Source: Glycocaulis sp. (GTDB lineage Bacteria > Pseudomonadota > Alphaproteobacteria > Caulobacterales > Maricaulaceae). Taken from it: a stretch of 64,000 nucleotides of DNA. Location: NCBI GenBank assembly GCA_022565665.1, contig JAIUMI010000002.1, forward strand, positions 124,001 to 188,000. The letters run 5' to 3'. Under the pieces are notes generated by a model, which was not told the origin of the DNA, ran no database searches, and saw only the letters and a list, made by a program, of their open reading frames with translations. How positions within the stretch are numbered: the first letter of the stretch is position 1; each line of letters starts with the position of its first letter. A program made the translations under genes and the position numbers. Positions 1 through 9,352 of this stretch are shown one piece after another.

Positions 1-1
1 G

Positions 2-376
2 CCCGATCATATGGCCAACGCGACAGTGAGCTGGGATATGACCTCACAGCTCACTGCGTTCCTCCGTGCCGAATACCGCTCCAGCGCCTTCCGTCCGCGC
101 AATTATCATGAGCCGCAGGATGGCGGGAGCGCGCAAGGCGCGTTCGAGGCTCTGGGCGCTTTCAGGGGCTATACGCAGCTCAATCTCGGCGGCAGTTGGC
201 AGATCAATGAGCGGGTGCGCCTGAACGCGGTCGTCTACAACTTGCTGGACAAGGATTTCATCGACTACCGGGAGTATCCGCGCCGCAACAACCCGGCCCA
301 GATCCTTACCAGCAATGTGTACAACAACATCCTCGAGCCCCGCCGTCTCTATGTGAGCCTCGGGGTGGACTTCTAG
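2..376 (+). CDS. TonB-dependent receptor, C-terminal fragment (5' end outside window)
   Basis: The reading frame is open from base 2, so the gene begins before the window and only about the last 124 residues are seen. They look like the final beta-strands of an outer-membrane TonB-dependent receptor: alternating polar/aromatic strands, the phrase NLLDKDFIDYRE near the end (the NLxDK(D/K)Y-type motif usual in these barrels), and a C-terminal phenylalanine (GVDF), the signal for barrel insertion by the Bam machinery. Such receptors import siderophores, vitamin B12 or glycans; the substrate cannot be told from this fragment. A strong terminator follows directly. The internal ATG at 11 is not a real start. 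Confidence 0.8.
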   Translation, partial: PDHMANATVSWDMTSQLTAFLRAEYRSSAFRPRNYHEPQDGGSAQGAFEALGAFRGYTQLNLGGSWQINERVRLNAVVYNLLDKDFIDYREYPRRNNPAQILTSNVYNNILEPRRLYVSLGVDF

Positions 377-400
377 GCTCCGCCCACGCCTGACATGAAA

Positions 401-431
401 AACCCCGGACGTTTGCGTCCGGGGTTTTTTT
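401..431 (+). terminator. Rho-independent terminator
   Basis: A perfect GC-rich stem (403-411 with 416-424, 4-nt loop) is followed by seven T residues (425-431) 25 bases after the TonB receptor stop codon. Flanking A and T residues extend the pairing, so it may also act on ahcY transcripts arriving from the other strand. Confidence 0.9.
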
Positions 432-457
432 GTTGCCTGCGGTGAGGCTGATATCGC

Positions 458-1876
458 CTAATAGCGATAGTGCTCGGCCTTGAACGGGCCCTTCTGCTCC
501 ACGCCGATATAGTCGGCCTGCTCGGCCGACAGCGCGGTCAGTTTCGCGCCCAGCTTGTCGAGATGGAGCGCAGCCACCTTCTCATCGAGGTGCTTGGGCA
601 GGATATAGACATCGTTCTTGTACTGGTCGCCCTTGGTCCAGAGCTCGATCTGGGCGAGAACCTGATTGGTGAAGCTCGCGCTCATCACGAAGCTCGGGTG
701 ACCATTGGCGTTGCCGAGATTCACAAGGCGGCCTTCGGACAGCAGGATGATCTTGTGGCCTTCGGGAAATTCCACCAGATCGACCTGCGGCTTCACATTG
801 GTCCACTGGAAATTGCGCAGCGCCTCGACCTGAATCTCGTTATCGAAATGGCCGATATTGCACACGATGGCCATGTTCTTCATGGCGCGCATATGGTCGA
901 CGGTGACCACATCCTTGTTGCCGGTCGCAGTGACAACGATGTCCACCTCGCCGATCACGTCTTCCAGCGTCACCACCTCATAGCCGTCCATGGCAGCCTG
1001 CAGGGCGCAGATCGGATCGACTTCGGTAACAGACACACGGCAGCCGGCCTGTGAGAGAGACTCAGCCGATCCCTTGCCCACATCGCCATAGCCGCACACC
1101 ACGGCCGTCTTGCCAGCCATCATCACATCGGTGCCCCGGCGGATGGCGTCGACAAGGCTTTCGCGGCAGCCATAGCGGTTGTCAAACTTCGACTTGGTCA
1201 CGCTGTCATTGACGTTGATCGCCGGGAAGGCCAGCTCGCCGCGCTTGGCCATCTGGTAGAGGCGCATCACGCCGGTCGTGGTTTCTTCGGAGACGCCCTG
1301 GATATTGGCCTTGGCCTTGGCAAACCAGCCCGGGCTCGCCTTGATGCGGCGTTTGATCGCGTCGAACAGCCAGCGCTCTTCTTCCGATTTCGGCTCGCCC
1401 AGCACGGACGGGTCCTTCTCGGCGCGCTCGCCCAACTGGAGATACATGGTGGCATCGCCGCCATCATCGAGGATCATGTTGGCGGTCTCGCCGTCCGGCC
1501 AGTGGAAGATGGCGTCGGCATAATCCCAGTATTCTTTCAGCGTCTCGCCCTTCACCGCGAAAACCGGCACACCGGCTTCGGCGATGGCGGCGGCGGCATG
1601 ATCCTGCGTGGAAAAGATGTTGCACGAGGCCCAGCGCACTTCCGCGCCGAGAGCCGTCAGCGTCTCGATCAGCACGGCAGTCTGGATGGTCATGTGCAGC
1701 GAACCGGCAATGCGCGCGCCCTTAAGAGGCTGCGACGCGCCAAACTCCTCACGCAGCGCCATCAGGCCGGGCATCTCGATCTCGGCCATTTCCATCTCGA
1801 TCCGGCCCCAGCGGGCGAGCGCGATGTCCTTGACCAGATAGTCCTTGCCACCGGGCGTGTCGAAAAGGAGCGTCAT
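458..1876 (-). CDS. ahcY: Adenosylhomocysteinase (SAH hydrolase)
   Basis: Cytosolic NAD-dependent enzyme that splits S-adenosylhomocysteine into adenosine and homocysteine, removing the inhibitory product of methyltransferases. Seen: the substrate-domain motif [16 protein letters not shown], the [16 protein letters not shown] stretch, the NAD-binding CGYGDVGKG loop and the C-terminal PFKAEHYRY ending typical of the family. From the ATG at 1876 the protein is 472 aa, the usual length; the frame stays open to 1915, but the 1876 start has an AGAAGG ribosome site 8 bases upstream and begins MTLLFDTP, so it is preferred. It is monocistronic. No convincing SAH or SAM riboswitch was recognised upstream. 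Confidence 0.97.
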   Translation of the reverse strand: MTLLFDTPGGKDYLVKDIALARWGRIEMEMAEIEMPGLMALREEFGASQPLKGARIAGSLHMTIQTAVLIETLTALGAEVRWASCNIFSTQDHAAAAIAEAGVPVFAVKGETLKEYWDYADAIFHWPDGETANMILDDGGDATMYLQLGERAEKDPSVLGEPKSEEERWLFDAIKRRIKASPGWFAKAKANIQGVSEETTTGVMRLYQMAKRGELAFPAINVNDSVTKSKFDNRYGCRESLVDAIRRGTDVMMAGKTAVVCGYGDVGKGSAESLSQAGCRVSVTEVDPICALQAAMDGYEVVTLEDVIGEVDIVVTATGNKDVVTVDHMRAMKNMAIVCNIGHFDNEIQVEALRNFQWTNVKPQVDLVEFPEGHKIILLSEGRLVNLGNANGHPSFVMSASFTNQVLAQIELWTKGDQYKNDVYILPKHLDEKVAALHLDKLGAKLTALSAEQADYIGVEQKGPFKAEHYRY

Positions 1877-1933
1877 TGAAGAAACCTTCTTTGTTGCGGG
1901 AAATCTGCAGGCCATACGGCCTTCAAGGGCGCC

Positions 1934-1962
1934 TCTATAGACCGCTGCCCGTTCAAGCGCAA
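1934..1962 (-). promoter_or_regulatory. Candidate sigma-70-type promoter of ahcY
   Basis: On the minus strand TTGCGC (1957-1962) and TATAGA (1934-1939) are separated by exactly 17 bases, about 60 bases ahead of the ahcY start. The match to the -35/-10 consensus is fair; no experimental support. Confidence 0.4.
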
Positions 1963-2107
1963 ACGGGCCATTGGCGGGCTGTCACTGGCCCGACGCAGGT
2001 AATTCATAAACAGGAGGTTAAACCGGCCCGGAAATTGTATAGACTGGGGTAGAGGGTGCGCCTTGTGTGCCATCGGCTGACAGCCGGTAAGAAGCACGAA
2101 AGGGCGC

Positions 2108-3757
2108 GTGATGAGGGGATTGAGTAGCGTCATGGCCATATTGCCGACTGCCCATGCCAGCCAGCGTTTTGGCGGCAAGACCATCGATTTCTACGTAGCG
2201 CCGGGCCAGGTGATCGGATCTGATCCACGCGCACGCGCCGATGAGCGCCGCATTCAGGATCTGGACGGGGAACGCCACCCGGTACGCATCGCAACACGCG
2301 ATTTCGCGCTTGATCCGGGCGATTATGCCGCCGTGATCCGCCTGCAACCCGGGCCGAAGCGTCGCTCCCGGCCGGTCGCCGTAATCAATTACCGCACCAA
2401 TAGCTGGACGCGCACGCAAGGCGATGCGCCCCGCCTGCTTTCGCGTGCCGGGGTGGCCCGCAACGCGAACTGGTTCCTGACCCTTCTGGCCTTCATCGCC
2501 TTGGCCGGCGTGATCGTTTGGCCGCACCTTGTGGCCATGCTGGGCATCATTTCGCCGGCACTCGCCTCCGGCCTGCCTGCCTTCGACATTTTTGCCCTGC
2601 TGGCCGGCGCGCAGCCGGGTCTCGCCGATGCACGCCTTGCCAATATGGCGCCGGGCCTTGCCGATGTGCTCGCGTCCGCCCTGCCGCCGCTGGCAGGACA
2701 GGAAGGCGCGGCGATCTTCGCGCTGGGCGTGGCCGCCGGACTTCTTGTAGCCTTCGGGGCGCGCTCCTGGCGCTTTGCCTGGGTGCCGGTCTTTCTGGTG
2801 GGCATTCTCGCCGGTGCGATTGCGGTATCCGGTCCGGAAGCCGCCATGCTGCCAGCGCTCGCGGCGCTGGGCGGTTCTGCCGCCTTCTTCCTTGTTGGCG
2901 GCTTCATCAATCGCTGGCGCGACAGTGTCCGGCTGGAGGCGCGCGTGGCCCGTCTGGCCGACCATGTGCTGCGCCATCCGCCCGAGGAGATGGTGACACG
3001 GCGTGGAGCAGCGCCCGCGCTCTCCGACGAAGCCAGGCCTGCGGCTGACACCGCCCCCGATGAGGACGCCCCGCAGACCGCCCCTGCCGCCGCCACCGGC
3101 ACAGTGATTGCCGCTGCCGGTGCCGCCAGCATCGCCGCGCGCAGCACGGACGGGCCGGACACTGTCGCGCAGAGCGCAGAAGGCGGCGCGGCGACCAGCG
3201 CCGACGCGTCTGATGACAGCCCTGAGGCAGGGCAGGAAGCAGACACTGACGAAGCCATAACGGCCGCAGGCGCTGCTGAATCGGTGGATGAGAACAAGGC
3301 AGACGGCCCGGACGGGGAATCTGCTGCCACTGAAGGATCCGCTCCGCAGGCTGCAGAAGGCACAGACGCGCCGCCGGCACCAGACGCCGCCCAGCCAGAT
3401 GAAACCGGCGCGGACGAGACAGTGCCTGGCGACAAGGTTTCTGGCGAGGCTGCCAGCGAGACGCCCGATCCGCGCCTTGAGGCCCGCTCCATGGACATAC
3501 CTCCGCCTCCGCCGATGCCCGCCGCTTCTGCCGCCGACGCGCCGTCCAGCCGTGTCGACAGCGGCGGGGATGCGTCCGCTGACGGCACACCGCCACAGGA
3601 AGAAGCGGCGCTGGAATCCGGCGATGCGCTGCGTCCGCAGGATCTGGCCTCACCAGCCGATACCGGCAGCACGGATGGCGACGCAGAGGCCGGGGACGAG
3701 GATGACGACGCCGGGGCACCCGATGCGTTCGGCGGCTCAGAGGAAAAGCGCGAATAG
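2108..3757 (+). CDS. Membrane protein with acidic low-complexity tail, unknown function
   Basis: Not recognised as a named family. The 549-aa product has three parts. Residues ~1-115 form a soluble basic domain. Residues ~118-265 contain about four hydrophobic segments (near 118-140, 198-217, 220-240 and 246-266). Residues ~300-549 are a long low-complexity tail rich in Ala, Asp, Glu, Pro and Gly, ending in a run of Asp/Glu. Codon use (G/C in third positions) supports this strand over the long antisense frame. An internal ATG at 2132 is an alternative start. It converges on ptsH, and the two stop codons sit in one shared inverted repeat. The disordered acidic tail suggests an extended cytoplasmic or periplasmic interaction region, but this is a guess. 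Confidence 0.65.
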   Translation: MMRGLSSVMAILPTAHASQRFGGKTIDFYVAPGQVIGSDPRARADERRIQDLDGERHPVRIATRDFALDPGDYAAVIRLQPGPKRRSRPVAVINYRTNSWTRTQGDAPRLLSRAGVARNANWFLTLLAFIALAGVIVWPHLVAMLGIISPALASGLPAFDIFALLAGAQPGLADARLANMAPGLADVLASALPPLAGQEGAAIFALGVAAGLLVAFGARSWRFAWVPVFLVGILAGAIAVSGPEAAMLPALAALGGSAAFFLVGGFINRWRDSVRLEARVARLADHVLRHPPEEMVTRRGAAPALSDEARPAADTAPDEDAPQTAPAAATGTVIAAAGAASIAARSTDGPDTVAQSAEGGAATSADASDDSPEAGQEADTDEAITAAGAAESVDENKADGPDGESAATEGSAPQAAEGTDAPPAPDAAQPDETGADETVPGDKVSGEAASETPDPRLEARSMDIPPPPPMPAASAADAPSSRVDSGGDASADGTPPQEEAALESGDALRPQDLASPADTGSTDGDAEAGDEDDDAGAPDAFGGSEEKRE

Positions 3758-3780
3758 GCCTGAAACCTATTCGCTTTCCT
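3741..3780. terminator. Bidirectional terminator embedded in two convergent coding ends
   Basis: GCGAATAGG (3750-3758) pairs perfectly with CCTATTCGC (3766-3774) around a 7-nt loop, and the stem is prolonged by AGGAAA (3741-3746) with TTTCCT (3775-3780) across a 3-base bulge. It covers the stop codons of both the upstream membrane protein gene and ptsH. T-rich sequence is short, so efficiency is uncertain. Confidence 0.6.
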
Positions 3781-4042
3781 CAAAACCGGATTCCACCAGG
3801 GCTTTCAGGGCGGCAAGCGCCTCTGCCGCATCAAGGCCGCGCGCGTTTATCGTGATGCGTGTGCCCGGCCCGGCGCCGAGCATGAGCAGGTCCATGATGG
3901 AGCGGCCATCGACCGTCTCCTCATCGCGCGATACATCGATATCGGCCTCGAACGCGCGCACCAGCCCGACAAATTTCGCCGCCGCGCGGGCATGCAACCC
4001 GCGCTTGTTCACGATCATGACCTGCGCCGTCAGATCGTTCAC
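3767..4042 (-). CDS. ptsH: HPr-like phosphocarrier protein of the PTS
   Basis: Small cytosolic phosphocarrier, 91 aa, usual HPr length. GLHARAA holds the phosphorylated histidine (H17), and DGRSIMDLLML holds the serine (S48, equivalent to Ser46) that HPr kinase modifies in organisms with HprK. It overlaps the EIIA gene by 4 bp (ATGA), so the two are translationally coupled. With only EIIA-Man and HPr and no sugar permease nearby, this looks like the regulatory PTS of alphaproteobacteria, which senses carbon/nitrogen state, rather than a sugar transporter. Enzyme I (ptsP) is not in the window. Confidence 0.92.
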   Translation of the reverse strand: MNDLTAQVMIVNKRGLHARAAAKFVGLVRAFEADIDVSRDEETVDGRSIMDLLMLGAGPGTRITINARGLDAAEALAALKALVESGFEESE

Positions 4043-4443
4043 GACAGGCCGTCAATCAGGTGTGAGCCGACCGTGATATAGCGCCGTCCCGCGCTGGAGG
4101 CATTGGAGGCGAGATCGGCAAGGCCAAGCCGGGTGCGGGCCTCGGCCAACGTGATCATCATCGGCAGATTGGCCCCGGCGATCACCTCCACCCGGCTCTT
4201 TTCCAGAAGTGACATGGAAAGATTGGACGGGGTGCCGCCGAAAATATCGGTCACGATGATCACACCATCGCCCTTGTCTGCCGCGCGCACCGCAGCGCGG
4301 ATATCATCGCGGCGCTGCTCCATATCATCATCCGCCCCGATGGAAACGGGGATACAAGCCGCTAGCTTGCCGACCACGTGCTCTGTGGCAGCCACCAGCT
4401 CCTGGGCGAGCTGTCCGTGGGTAACGATGACAAGGCCGATCAT
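4039..4443 (-). CDS. PTS EIIA component, mannose family
   Basis: 134-aa cytosolic EIIA of the Man/fructose-fold family (PF03610). The N-terminal MIGLVIVTHG places the active histidine at H9, and DIFGGTPSNLS is the family's second signature. It receives phosphate from HPr. In alphaproteobacteria the gene (often called manX or ptsM) lies downstream of chvG and hprK and serves as a regulatory output, with no EIIB/C partner. Here chvG is 102 bp upstream and hprK is absent between them. ATG start; the stop overlaps the ptsH start. Confidence 0.9.
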   Translation of the reverse strand: MIGLVIVTHGQLAQELVAATEHVVGKLAACIPVSIGADDDMEQRRDDIRAAVRAADKGDGVIIVTDIFGGTPSNLSMSLLEKSRVEVIAGANLPMMITLAEARTRLGLADLASNASSAGRRYITVGSHLIDGLS

Positions 4444-4545
4444 GAAGGCTTTCGAGAGGGCGGTGACGATTGCATGAAATCCTATCTAAACCCGCATTCC
4501 CGTTCGCTGAAAAGGGCCTTGGCGGCAGAACTGCAACAGGCGTGC

Positions 4546-6192
4546 CTATTGGGCCACGGCGGGCAGCTCCACCACGAAACGCGCGCCACTGCCCGGCGGA
4601 TGGCGGTTCTCCGCATGAACGTGGCCGCCATGGGCCGAAACGATCTGGCGCACGATGGCCAGGCCCAGCCCGGAATGGGTGCCAAAAGCCGCACCTGACG
4701 GGCGCTGGGTGTAGAAGCGCTGGAAAATCGTCTCCAGCGCCTCCGGCGGTATGCCCGGCCCGTCATCCTCCACCGTGATCAGCAGGCGGCCGCGCGGAAC
4801 CCTCCGGATACGGATGCGCACCACGCCGCCCGGCGGAGAGAAGGTCAGCGCATTGTCGATCAGATTGGTGAAGACCCGCCCCAGCGGCTCCTCACGCGCG
4901 GCAACCAGGGCCGGCCCGCCTTCGGCCTCCAGCACCAGCTGACCGTCGCGGCAGCGCTCGCCATCGATATAGACCCGCACAATGTCACCGATCAGGCGGT
5001 GCAGATCGACCGGCCTGACCGAATCGCGCGCCAGTTCGGCATCAAGGCGCGAGGCGTTTGAGATATCGGTGATCAGCCGGTCCAGCCGTCCGACATCCTT
5101 CTGGATCACGCCCACCAGCCGGGCGCGCGCGGCATCATCCTTCGCCGTGATCAGCACTTCGGCGGCCGAGCGTATGGAGGTGAGCGGGTTCTTGATTTCG
5201 TGGGAGACATCGGCCGCAAAGCTCTCGATGGCATCGAGCCGGTCATAAAGCGCCTCGGTCATCGCCCGGAAAGCCTGTTCCAGATCGCCGATTTCGTCAC
5301 GCCGGCCGGAAAAGTCAGGCAGCGGCACACGCCGCCCGCCGGCCAGCTGGACCGAACGCGCCGCATCGGACAGCCGCTTGACCGGACCGGCTATGCGCAG
5401 GGCGAGCAGCGCGCCAAACGCCACGATCACCAGCGCGGCGAAACCCAGATAGGGCAGTATGGCCAGCCGGTCCGCGGCGATCAGGGCATCGTAATCAAAG
5501 GACTCATAGGTCACCGAGCCGACCACGGTCTGCACCGGTGCAATCGGCAGGGTGACCGACACCACCCGCTCGCCCTGACGTCCCCGGCGAATGCCGGCGA
5601 CAGGATCACCGGTGGACTGGGCCAGTGCGATTTCCTCGGTCAGGCTGCGCTCACGGGCCTCGCGCTCGGTCTCGGAGAGGAAGAACCCTCCGACGAAATC
5701 GCGAAAGCCGCGCCATCCGCCTGTCAGCTTGCCGCCAATATCGCGCGCGCCGGGGGGAGGGAGCAGTTCCACGCTGACCCGTCCGGCGCTGAGATAGCTG
5801 TCGGCGGCCAGCCGCCCGTCCCGGTCATGGATCAGGGCGCGCGTGCCCTCCGGCACATATAGCCGGGCCAGCACTTCGGCAGCCACGCGGGTGTTGAGGG
5901 CGGGCTCGGGCGCCCCTTCCACCGCCGTTTCGGTGATCACATTGCGGATGATGTCCGCCTGCGAGGTGAGCGAATCCACCTTCGCATCAATGAGGCCGGT
6001 ACGGTTCTCGGTCAGGGCCAGCGTGCCCAGCGCCAGAAAGCCGAGCGCCACCAGGTTGGCCGTCAGTATGCCCAGGGCCAGCCGGGAAAACAGCGCCTGG
6101 CCAAGCCGGGCGTGCAGACCTGTCAGCCCCGCCGTGACGCGGCCCAGCCTGCCCTTCGGGCTAGGCTTCCTTGTAGCGGTATCCGACGCCAT
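4546..6192 (-). CDS. chvG: Sensor histidine kinase ChvG
   Basis: Inner-membrane kinase partner of ChvI. From the ATG at 6192 (548 aa) the layout is: TM1 ~39-59, a periplasmic sensor domain ~60-244, TM2 ~245-265, HAMP ~266-320, HisKA with [13 protein letters not shown] (H331 phosphorylated), then HATPase_c with N-box [13 protein letters not shown]1 DDGPGIP and G2 SGLGLAIV. ChvG senses low pH or envelope stress in Rhizobiales; in Caulobacter the pair responds to cell-wall damage. The frame extends to a TTG at 6213, but ATG at 6192 is better. Its first 32 bases overlap the end of chvI, so it is co-translated with it. Confidence 0.93.
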   Translation of the reverse strand: MASDTATRKPSPKGRLGRVTAGLTGLHARLGQALFSRLALGILTANLVALGFLALGTLALTENRTGLIDAKVDSLTSQADIIRNVITETAVEGAPEPALNTRVAAEVLARLYVPEGTRALIHDRDGRLAADSYLSAGRVSVELLPPPGARDIGGKLTGGWRGFRDFVGGFFLSETEREARERSLTEEIALAQSTGDPVAGIRRGRQGERVVSVTLPIAPVQTVVGSVTYESFDYDALIAADRLAILPYLGFAALVIVAFGALLALRIAGPVKRLSDAARSVQLAGGRRVPLPDFSGRRDEIGDLEQAFRAMTEALYDRLDAIESFAADVSHEIKNPLTSIRSAAEVLITAKDDAARARLVGVIQKDVGRLDRLITDISNASRLDAELARDSVRPVDLHRLIGDIVRVYIDGERCRDGQLVLEAEGGPALVAAREEPLGRVFTNLIDNALTFSPPGGVVRIRIRRVPRGRLLITVEDDGPGIPPEALETIFQRFYTQRPSGAAFGTHSGLGLAIVRQIVSAHGGHVHAENRHPPGSGARFVVELPAVAQ

Positions 6193-6862
6193 AAAGGGTC
6201 TCGATCCCGTCAAATGTCTCGTCCACCACCCGGAATTTCTTGCGGATGCGCTTTATGTGGCTGTCGATGGTGCGGTCATCGACATAGACCTGATCGTCAT
6301 AGGCGGCATCCATGAGATTATCCCGGCTTTTCACATAGCCCGGCCGGTTGGCCAGAGCCTGCAGGATCAGGAACTCGGTCACGGTCAGGCGCACGGGCTT
6401 GCCATTCCACAGACAGGCATGACGGTTGGGATCAAGGGTGAGCGATCCGCGCACGATCGCCTTGTGATCGCCATCGCCCGATGCGGTATCGGCGTCCTCG
6501 GGCTGGGCGCGGCGCAGCACCGCCTTGATCCGCTTGGCCAGAAGCTGATGGGAGAACGGCTTGGCGATATAGTCATCCGCGCCCAGATCAAGCCCCAGCG
6601 CCTCATCAAACTCGCCATCCTTCGAGGTCAGGAAAATGACCGGCAGGTTGGAGCTCTGCCGCACCTTGCGCAGCAATTCCAGGCCATCCATGCGCGGCAT
6701 CTTGATGTCGAAAATGGCCAGATCTGGCGGCGTGTCGACCAGCTCGCTCAGCGCTTCCACCCCGTCGGTGAAGGTGCGCACCATATAGCCTTCGCCCTCA
6801 AGGAAAATGGAAACGGAGGTGAGGATGTTCTCGTCGTCATCGACAAGCGCGATTTCGGTCAT
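6161..6862 (-). CDS. chvI: Response regulator ChvI (OmpR/PhoB family)
   Basis: 233-aa DNA-binding response regulator. The receiver domain (1-~118) has the acidic pair in LVDDDEN, phospho-acceptor D52 in [13 protein letters not shown]79 and K101 (IAKPFS). The C-terminal winged helix (~140-230) contains [12 protein letters not shown] and HIKRIRKKF. The [10 protein letters not shown] ending is typical of the OmpR class. It is the first gene of the chvI–chvG cluster and its start lies 150 bp from the divergent gene at 7013, so the promoter should be in that gap. Confidence 0.95.
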   Translation of the reverse strand: MTEIALVDDDENILTSVSIFLEGEGYMVRTFTDGVEALSELVDTPPDLAIFDIKMPRMDGLELLRKVRQSSNLPVIFLTSKDGEFDEALGLDLGADDYIAKPFSHQLLAKRIKAVLRRAQPEDADTASGDGDHKAIVRGSLTLDPNRHACLWNGKPVRLTVTEFLILQALANRPGYVKSRDNLMDAAYDDQVYVDDRTIDSHIKRIRKKFRVVDETFDGIETLYGVGYRYKEA

Positions 6863-7012
6863 GGGCGGGCCCTTGCGAACGGTTCAGTGTCTTGAGGTTA
6901 ACCTACAGCCCCGCTGTCATCGGGCAAGGGGATTTGGGAGAGCGCGTGGTTACTGGCGGTTAAGCATGTCACGTCCAGTGTACGCCACCGGGGAACGGGA
7001 AAGGCGGCTTCC

Positions 7013-8776
7013 ATGGCGTCCGGCGACGTCCATTTCGAGGTCTTTTTCAAGAAGCACCCGAAGGCTGACTGGGTGCTGGTCGAAGCGGTCAAGGACCGCG
7101 GCGACGCCATTACGCTTGCCGACAAGCTGGTCGCGAAATCGCCGCGCGGCTCGGCGCGGGTGGCCCGCGAAACCTGGAATGAGTGCGAGGGCACGTTCAG
7201 CACCGTCACCATTCACGAGATCGGCGAGGAGCGCTTCTCCAACCCGAAGGAGAAGACCGGCGAGGCGAAAATCCCCTGTGTCACGCCGGAGGATCTGGCC
7301 GGTCCGGCCGCACGCGACACGGTACGGCGTGTGCTCGCCCAATGGCTTGAGCGTCAGGAGGTCTGCCCGCTTGAGCTGATGTACCGGCCCGATCTGATCG
7401 AGGCATTGGATGCCTGCGAAAGCGATCTCCAGCACGCCATCCAGAAGGTCGCGGTCGCGCGGGCGCAAAATTCCGACGCCTCGGTGCACGCCTATGTGCG
7501 CCTGCTGACCGAGCTGGTGGAAAAGGCGATCGAGAAGTCGCGAAAGGAATCCCGGCGCAAGCAGAATGAATCGAAGAGCGACAGCTTCTCGGAACTGACC
7601 CAGCGCATTTTCTCTGAAGGCAGCGCCGAGCAGCGCCTGCGCCGCGCCATCGCCGAGCGGCTGGCCAATGCAGCGGGCATGGCGAAGAAGGCCGAGATGC
7701 TGCTCGATTTCCATGATGATCTGCCCGAGGACCCTGATGCGCGTGCCTTCGCATCGCGCGAGGCCGACGCCTTTCTTGCCGAGATGCTGTCCTTTGACCG
7801 GGCGCTGAACCAGATTATGGGCCAGAGCCGCGATCTGGGAGGCCATGTGGAGCGGCTGACCAGCGTGTTTGCCGGCACGCAGACGCATGAAAGCATGATC
7901 CGGGCGCCCGAGGGCGCCAAACGCCTCGCCTCCAAGTTTGCCGGCAAGCAATTGCCTGAAAGCCATGGCGAGATCGCGAGGCGGGTGCTGGACGCGCTGC
8001 GCCAGCCCAAGCGCTTCCGGCCGGACAATGTGCTCGACGAGATCCGGCTGGCGCGCACACTCGCCCAGCGCCTGATCGCCGCTTCGGGAGAACACCTCAA
8101 TCCTGACGCGCTGGTGGAGGCCTTCACCGTGCGCTCTGCACGCCTGCTCTCGCCCGAAACGATGGAGGAAGCGCTCAAGGATGCGGCCAATCCGGCAGAA
8201 CAGATCGAGCGTCTGCTGGCCATGGAAGACAATCTGGTCGGCGAGCAGAACAAGGTGAAGCTGGCCAGCTTTGTGCGCGCGCGGCTGAAAACACCCGCCT
8301 GCGAAAGCTGGTTCAAATCCGGTCCTGGCCAGCCGTTTGAGCGCCTGGCGCGGCTGTCAGCCCTGCAAAAGCGTACCTTCAAGGGCACGTTCCCCGATGA
8401 GGCCAAGTTCGAGACGCTCGATGCGTTCGACGCGCTTGGCATGGCCGTCATTCACGACAACCAGCTTTTCGACCGGATCGAGAAATCGCCCCTGCCGGTG
8501 CTGGACAAGGCCTCGGGGCTTCTGCGTCTCGCCGCACAGGGCGTACTGCCCCTCGGCCGCTGCCAGCAGGATGCACAGGCGCGCGCCATGCGGCTTCTGG
8601 CCTCCGAAATGGGCAAGACCGAAGCGCGCGCGCCGGACGGACCGGCCAAGCTCCAGGCCCTGCAGGGCCTGCTCGCCAGCATGCCCACAACCCCTGTGCG
8701 CCCGGTGGCCAACATGCCTGAAACGCTGATGGATGACAGCCCGGCCGAAGCCGGTGGTGAGCACGCGCCCGCCTAG
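7013..8776 (+). CDS. Conserved hypothetical protein, helical, 587 aa
   Basis: I do not recognise the family. The product is soluble with no signal peptide or membrane segment. The N-terminal ~80 residues look like a small alpha/beta domain (HFEVFFKKHPKADWVLVEAV). The rest is strongly helical and charged, with a Lys/Glu/Arg-rich stretch near residues 165-190 (EKAIEKSRKESRRKQNESK) and regular Leu/Ala heptads. It is divergent from chvI and converges on the DUF971 gene, with which it shares 4 bp at the stop codons. A GGAAAGGCGG ribosome site precedes the ATG. Long, in-frame, GC3-rich codon use makes it a real gene. Confidence 0.7.
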   Translation: MASGDVHFEVFFKKHPKADWVLVEAVKDRGDAITLADKLVAKSPRGSARVARETWNECEGTFSTVTIHEIGEERFSNPKEKTGEAKIPCVTPEDLAGPAARDTVRRVLAQWLERQEVCPLELMYRPDLIEALDACESDLQHAIQKVAVARAQNSDASVHAYVRLLTELVEKAIEKSRKESRRKQNESKSDSFSELTQRIFSEGSAEQRLRRAIAERLANAAGMAKKAEMLLDFHDDLPEDPDARAFASREADAFLAEMLSFDRALNQIMGQSRDLGGHVERLTSVFAGTQTHESMIRAPEGAKRLASKFAGKQLPESHGEIARRVLDALRQPKRFRPDNVLDEIRLARTLAQRLIAASGEHLNPDALVEAFTVRSARLLSPETMEEALKDAANPAEQIERLLAMEDNLVGEQNKVKLASFVRARLKTPACESWFKSGPGQPFERLARLSALQKRTFKGTFPDEAKFETLDAFDALGMAVIHDNQLFDRIEKSPLPVLDKASGLLRLAAQGVLPLGRCQQDAQARAMRLLASEMGKTEARAPDGPAKLQALQGLLASMPTTPVRPVANMPETLMDDSPAEAGGEHAPA

Positions 8777-9087
8777 CGGCCCGCCGCTTCACCCAGCGCG
8801 CGCAGATAATCCCAGGAATAGATGCCGCTATCATGACCGTCATCGAAGGTCAGACGCACCGCGTACCGCCCCACAGGCTCTGCGGCTGTGACCAGCACGT
8901 TCTCTTTGCCGGTGACCGTCTTTTTCTGGTGAGGGGCATGACCCTGCACCTCAGCTGACGGGCTTTCCACACGCAGGGTTTCAAAGGGAATGTTCACCGC
9001 ACTGCCATCGTCAAAATCGATGTGCAGCGCCTTTTCGCCCGCCCGGAAGGCGAGCCTGACCGGCCAGGGCGCGCGGGCACTAGCCAT
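8773..9087 (-). CDS. DUF971 (GBBH-like N-terminal) protein
   Basis: 104-aa single-domain protein of the DUF971 family, the zinc-binding N-terminal fold also found in gamma-butyrobetaine hydroxylase. Seen: [18 protein letters not shown] at the N-terminal side and the diagnostic [18 protein letters not shown] near the end. The stand-alone bacterial form is often linked to Fe–S protein maturation genes, but its activity is unknown. It begins inside the last codons of the Trm112-like gene (overlap 8 bp), so the two are probably one transcript with the LON-domain gene upstream. Confidence 0.88.
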   Translation of the reverse strand: MASARAPWPVRLAFRAGEKALHIDFDDGSAVNIPFETLRVESPSAEVQGHAPHQKKTVTGKENVLVTAAEPVGRYAVRLTFDDGHDSGIYSWDYLRALGEAAGR

Positions 9088-9295
9088 CGATCTGGCGGGC
9101 TTCCTCGGGCAGCATGACCGGCACGCCCTCGCGCACCGGATAGGCGAGGCCCGCCCCCTTGGAGATCAGCTCGCCCTTCGCCCGGTCATATTCGAGCGGC
9201 CCGCGCGTGACCGGACAGACAAGGATTTCCAGCAGCTTCGGATCGACATGGGCCGAGCGGCGCGGATTGGCGGTGGTATCGGTGTTCTCGCTCAT
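9080..9295 (-). CDS. Trm112-like / UPF0434 small protein
   Basis: 71-aa protein of the Trm112/YcaR family. [17 protein letters not shown] and the closing [16 protein letters not shown] are the two family blocks. Only one cysteine remains where zinc-binding members carry several, as is common in bacterial versions. Eukaryotic and archaeal Trm112 activates methyltransferases of the translation machinery; the role of the bacterial protein is not settled. It lies between the LON-domain and DUF971 genes on the same strand. Confidence 0.88.
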   Translation of the reverse strand: MSENTDTTANPRRSAHVDPKLLEILVCPVTRGPLEYDRAKGELISKGAGLAYPVREGVPVMLPEEARQIDG

Positions 9296-9352
9296 GGGTG
9301 TGCTTCTATGTCATCACCGCGCGCACGGGCAAGCGCCATCTCGCCGCAAGGT

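Noticed and set aside
1877..2107. SAM/SAH riboswitch ahead of ahcY
   Set aside because: The leader was read for the conserved cores of the SAM-II and SAH riboswitches and none was convincing; a covariance-model search would decide.
2389..3783. 464-codon frame antisense to the membrane protein gene
   Set aside because: Only Ala/Ser/Pro-rich low complexity with no membrane or domain pattern; the plus frame has coherent hydrophobic helices and GC3-type codon use.
4444..4545. A small or truncated hprK between chvG and the EIIA gene
   Set aside because: The 102-base gap has no P-loop (GxSGxGKS) in any frame and no conserved HprK segment.
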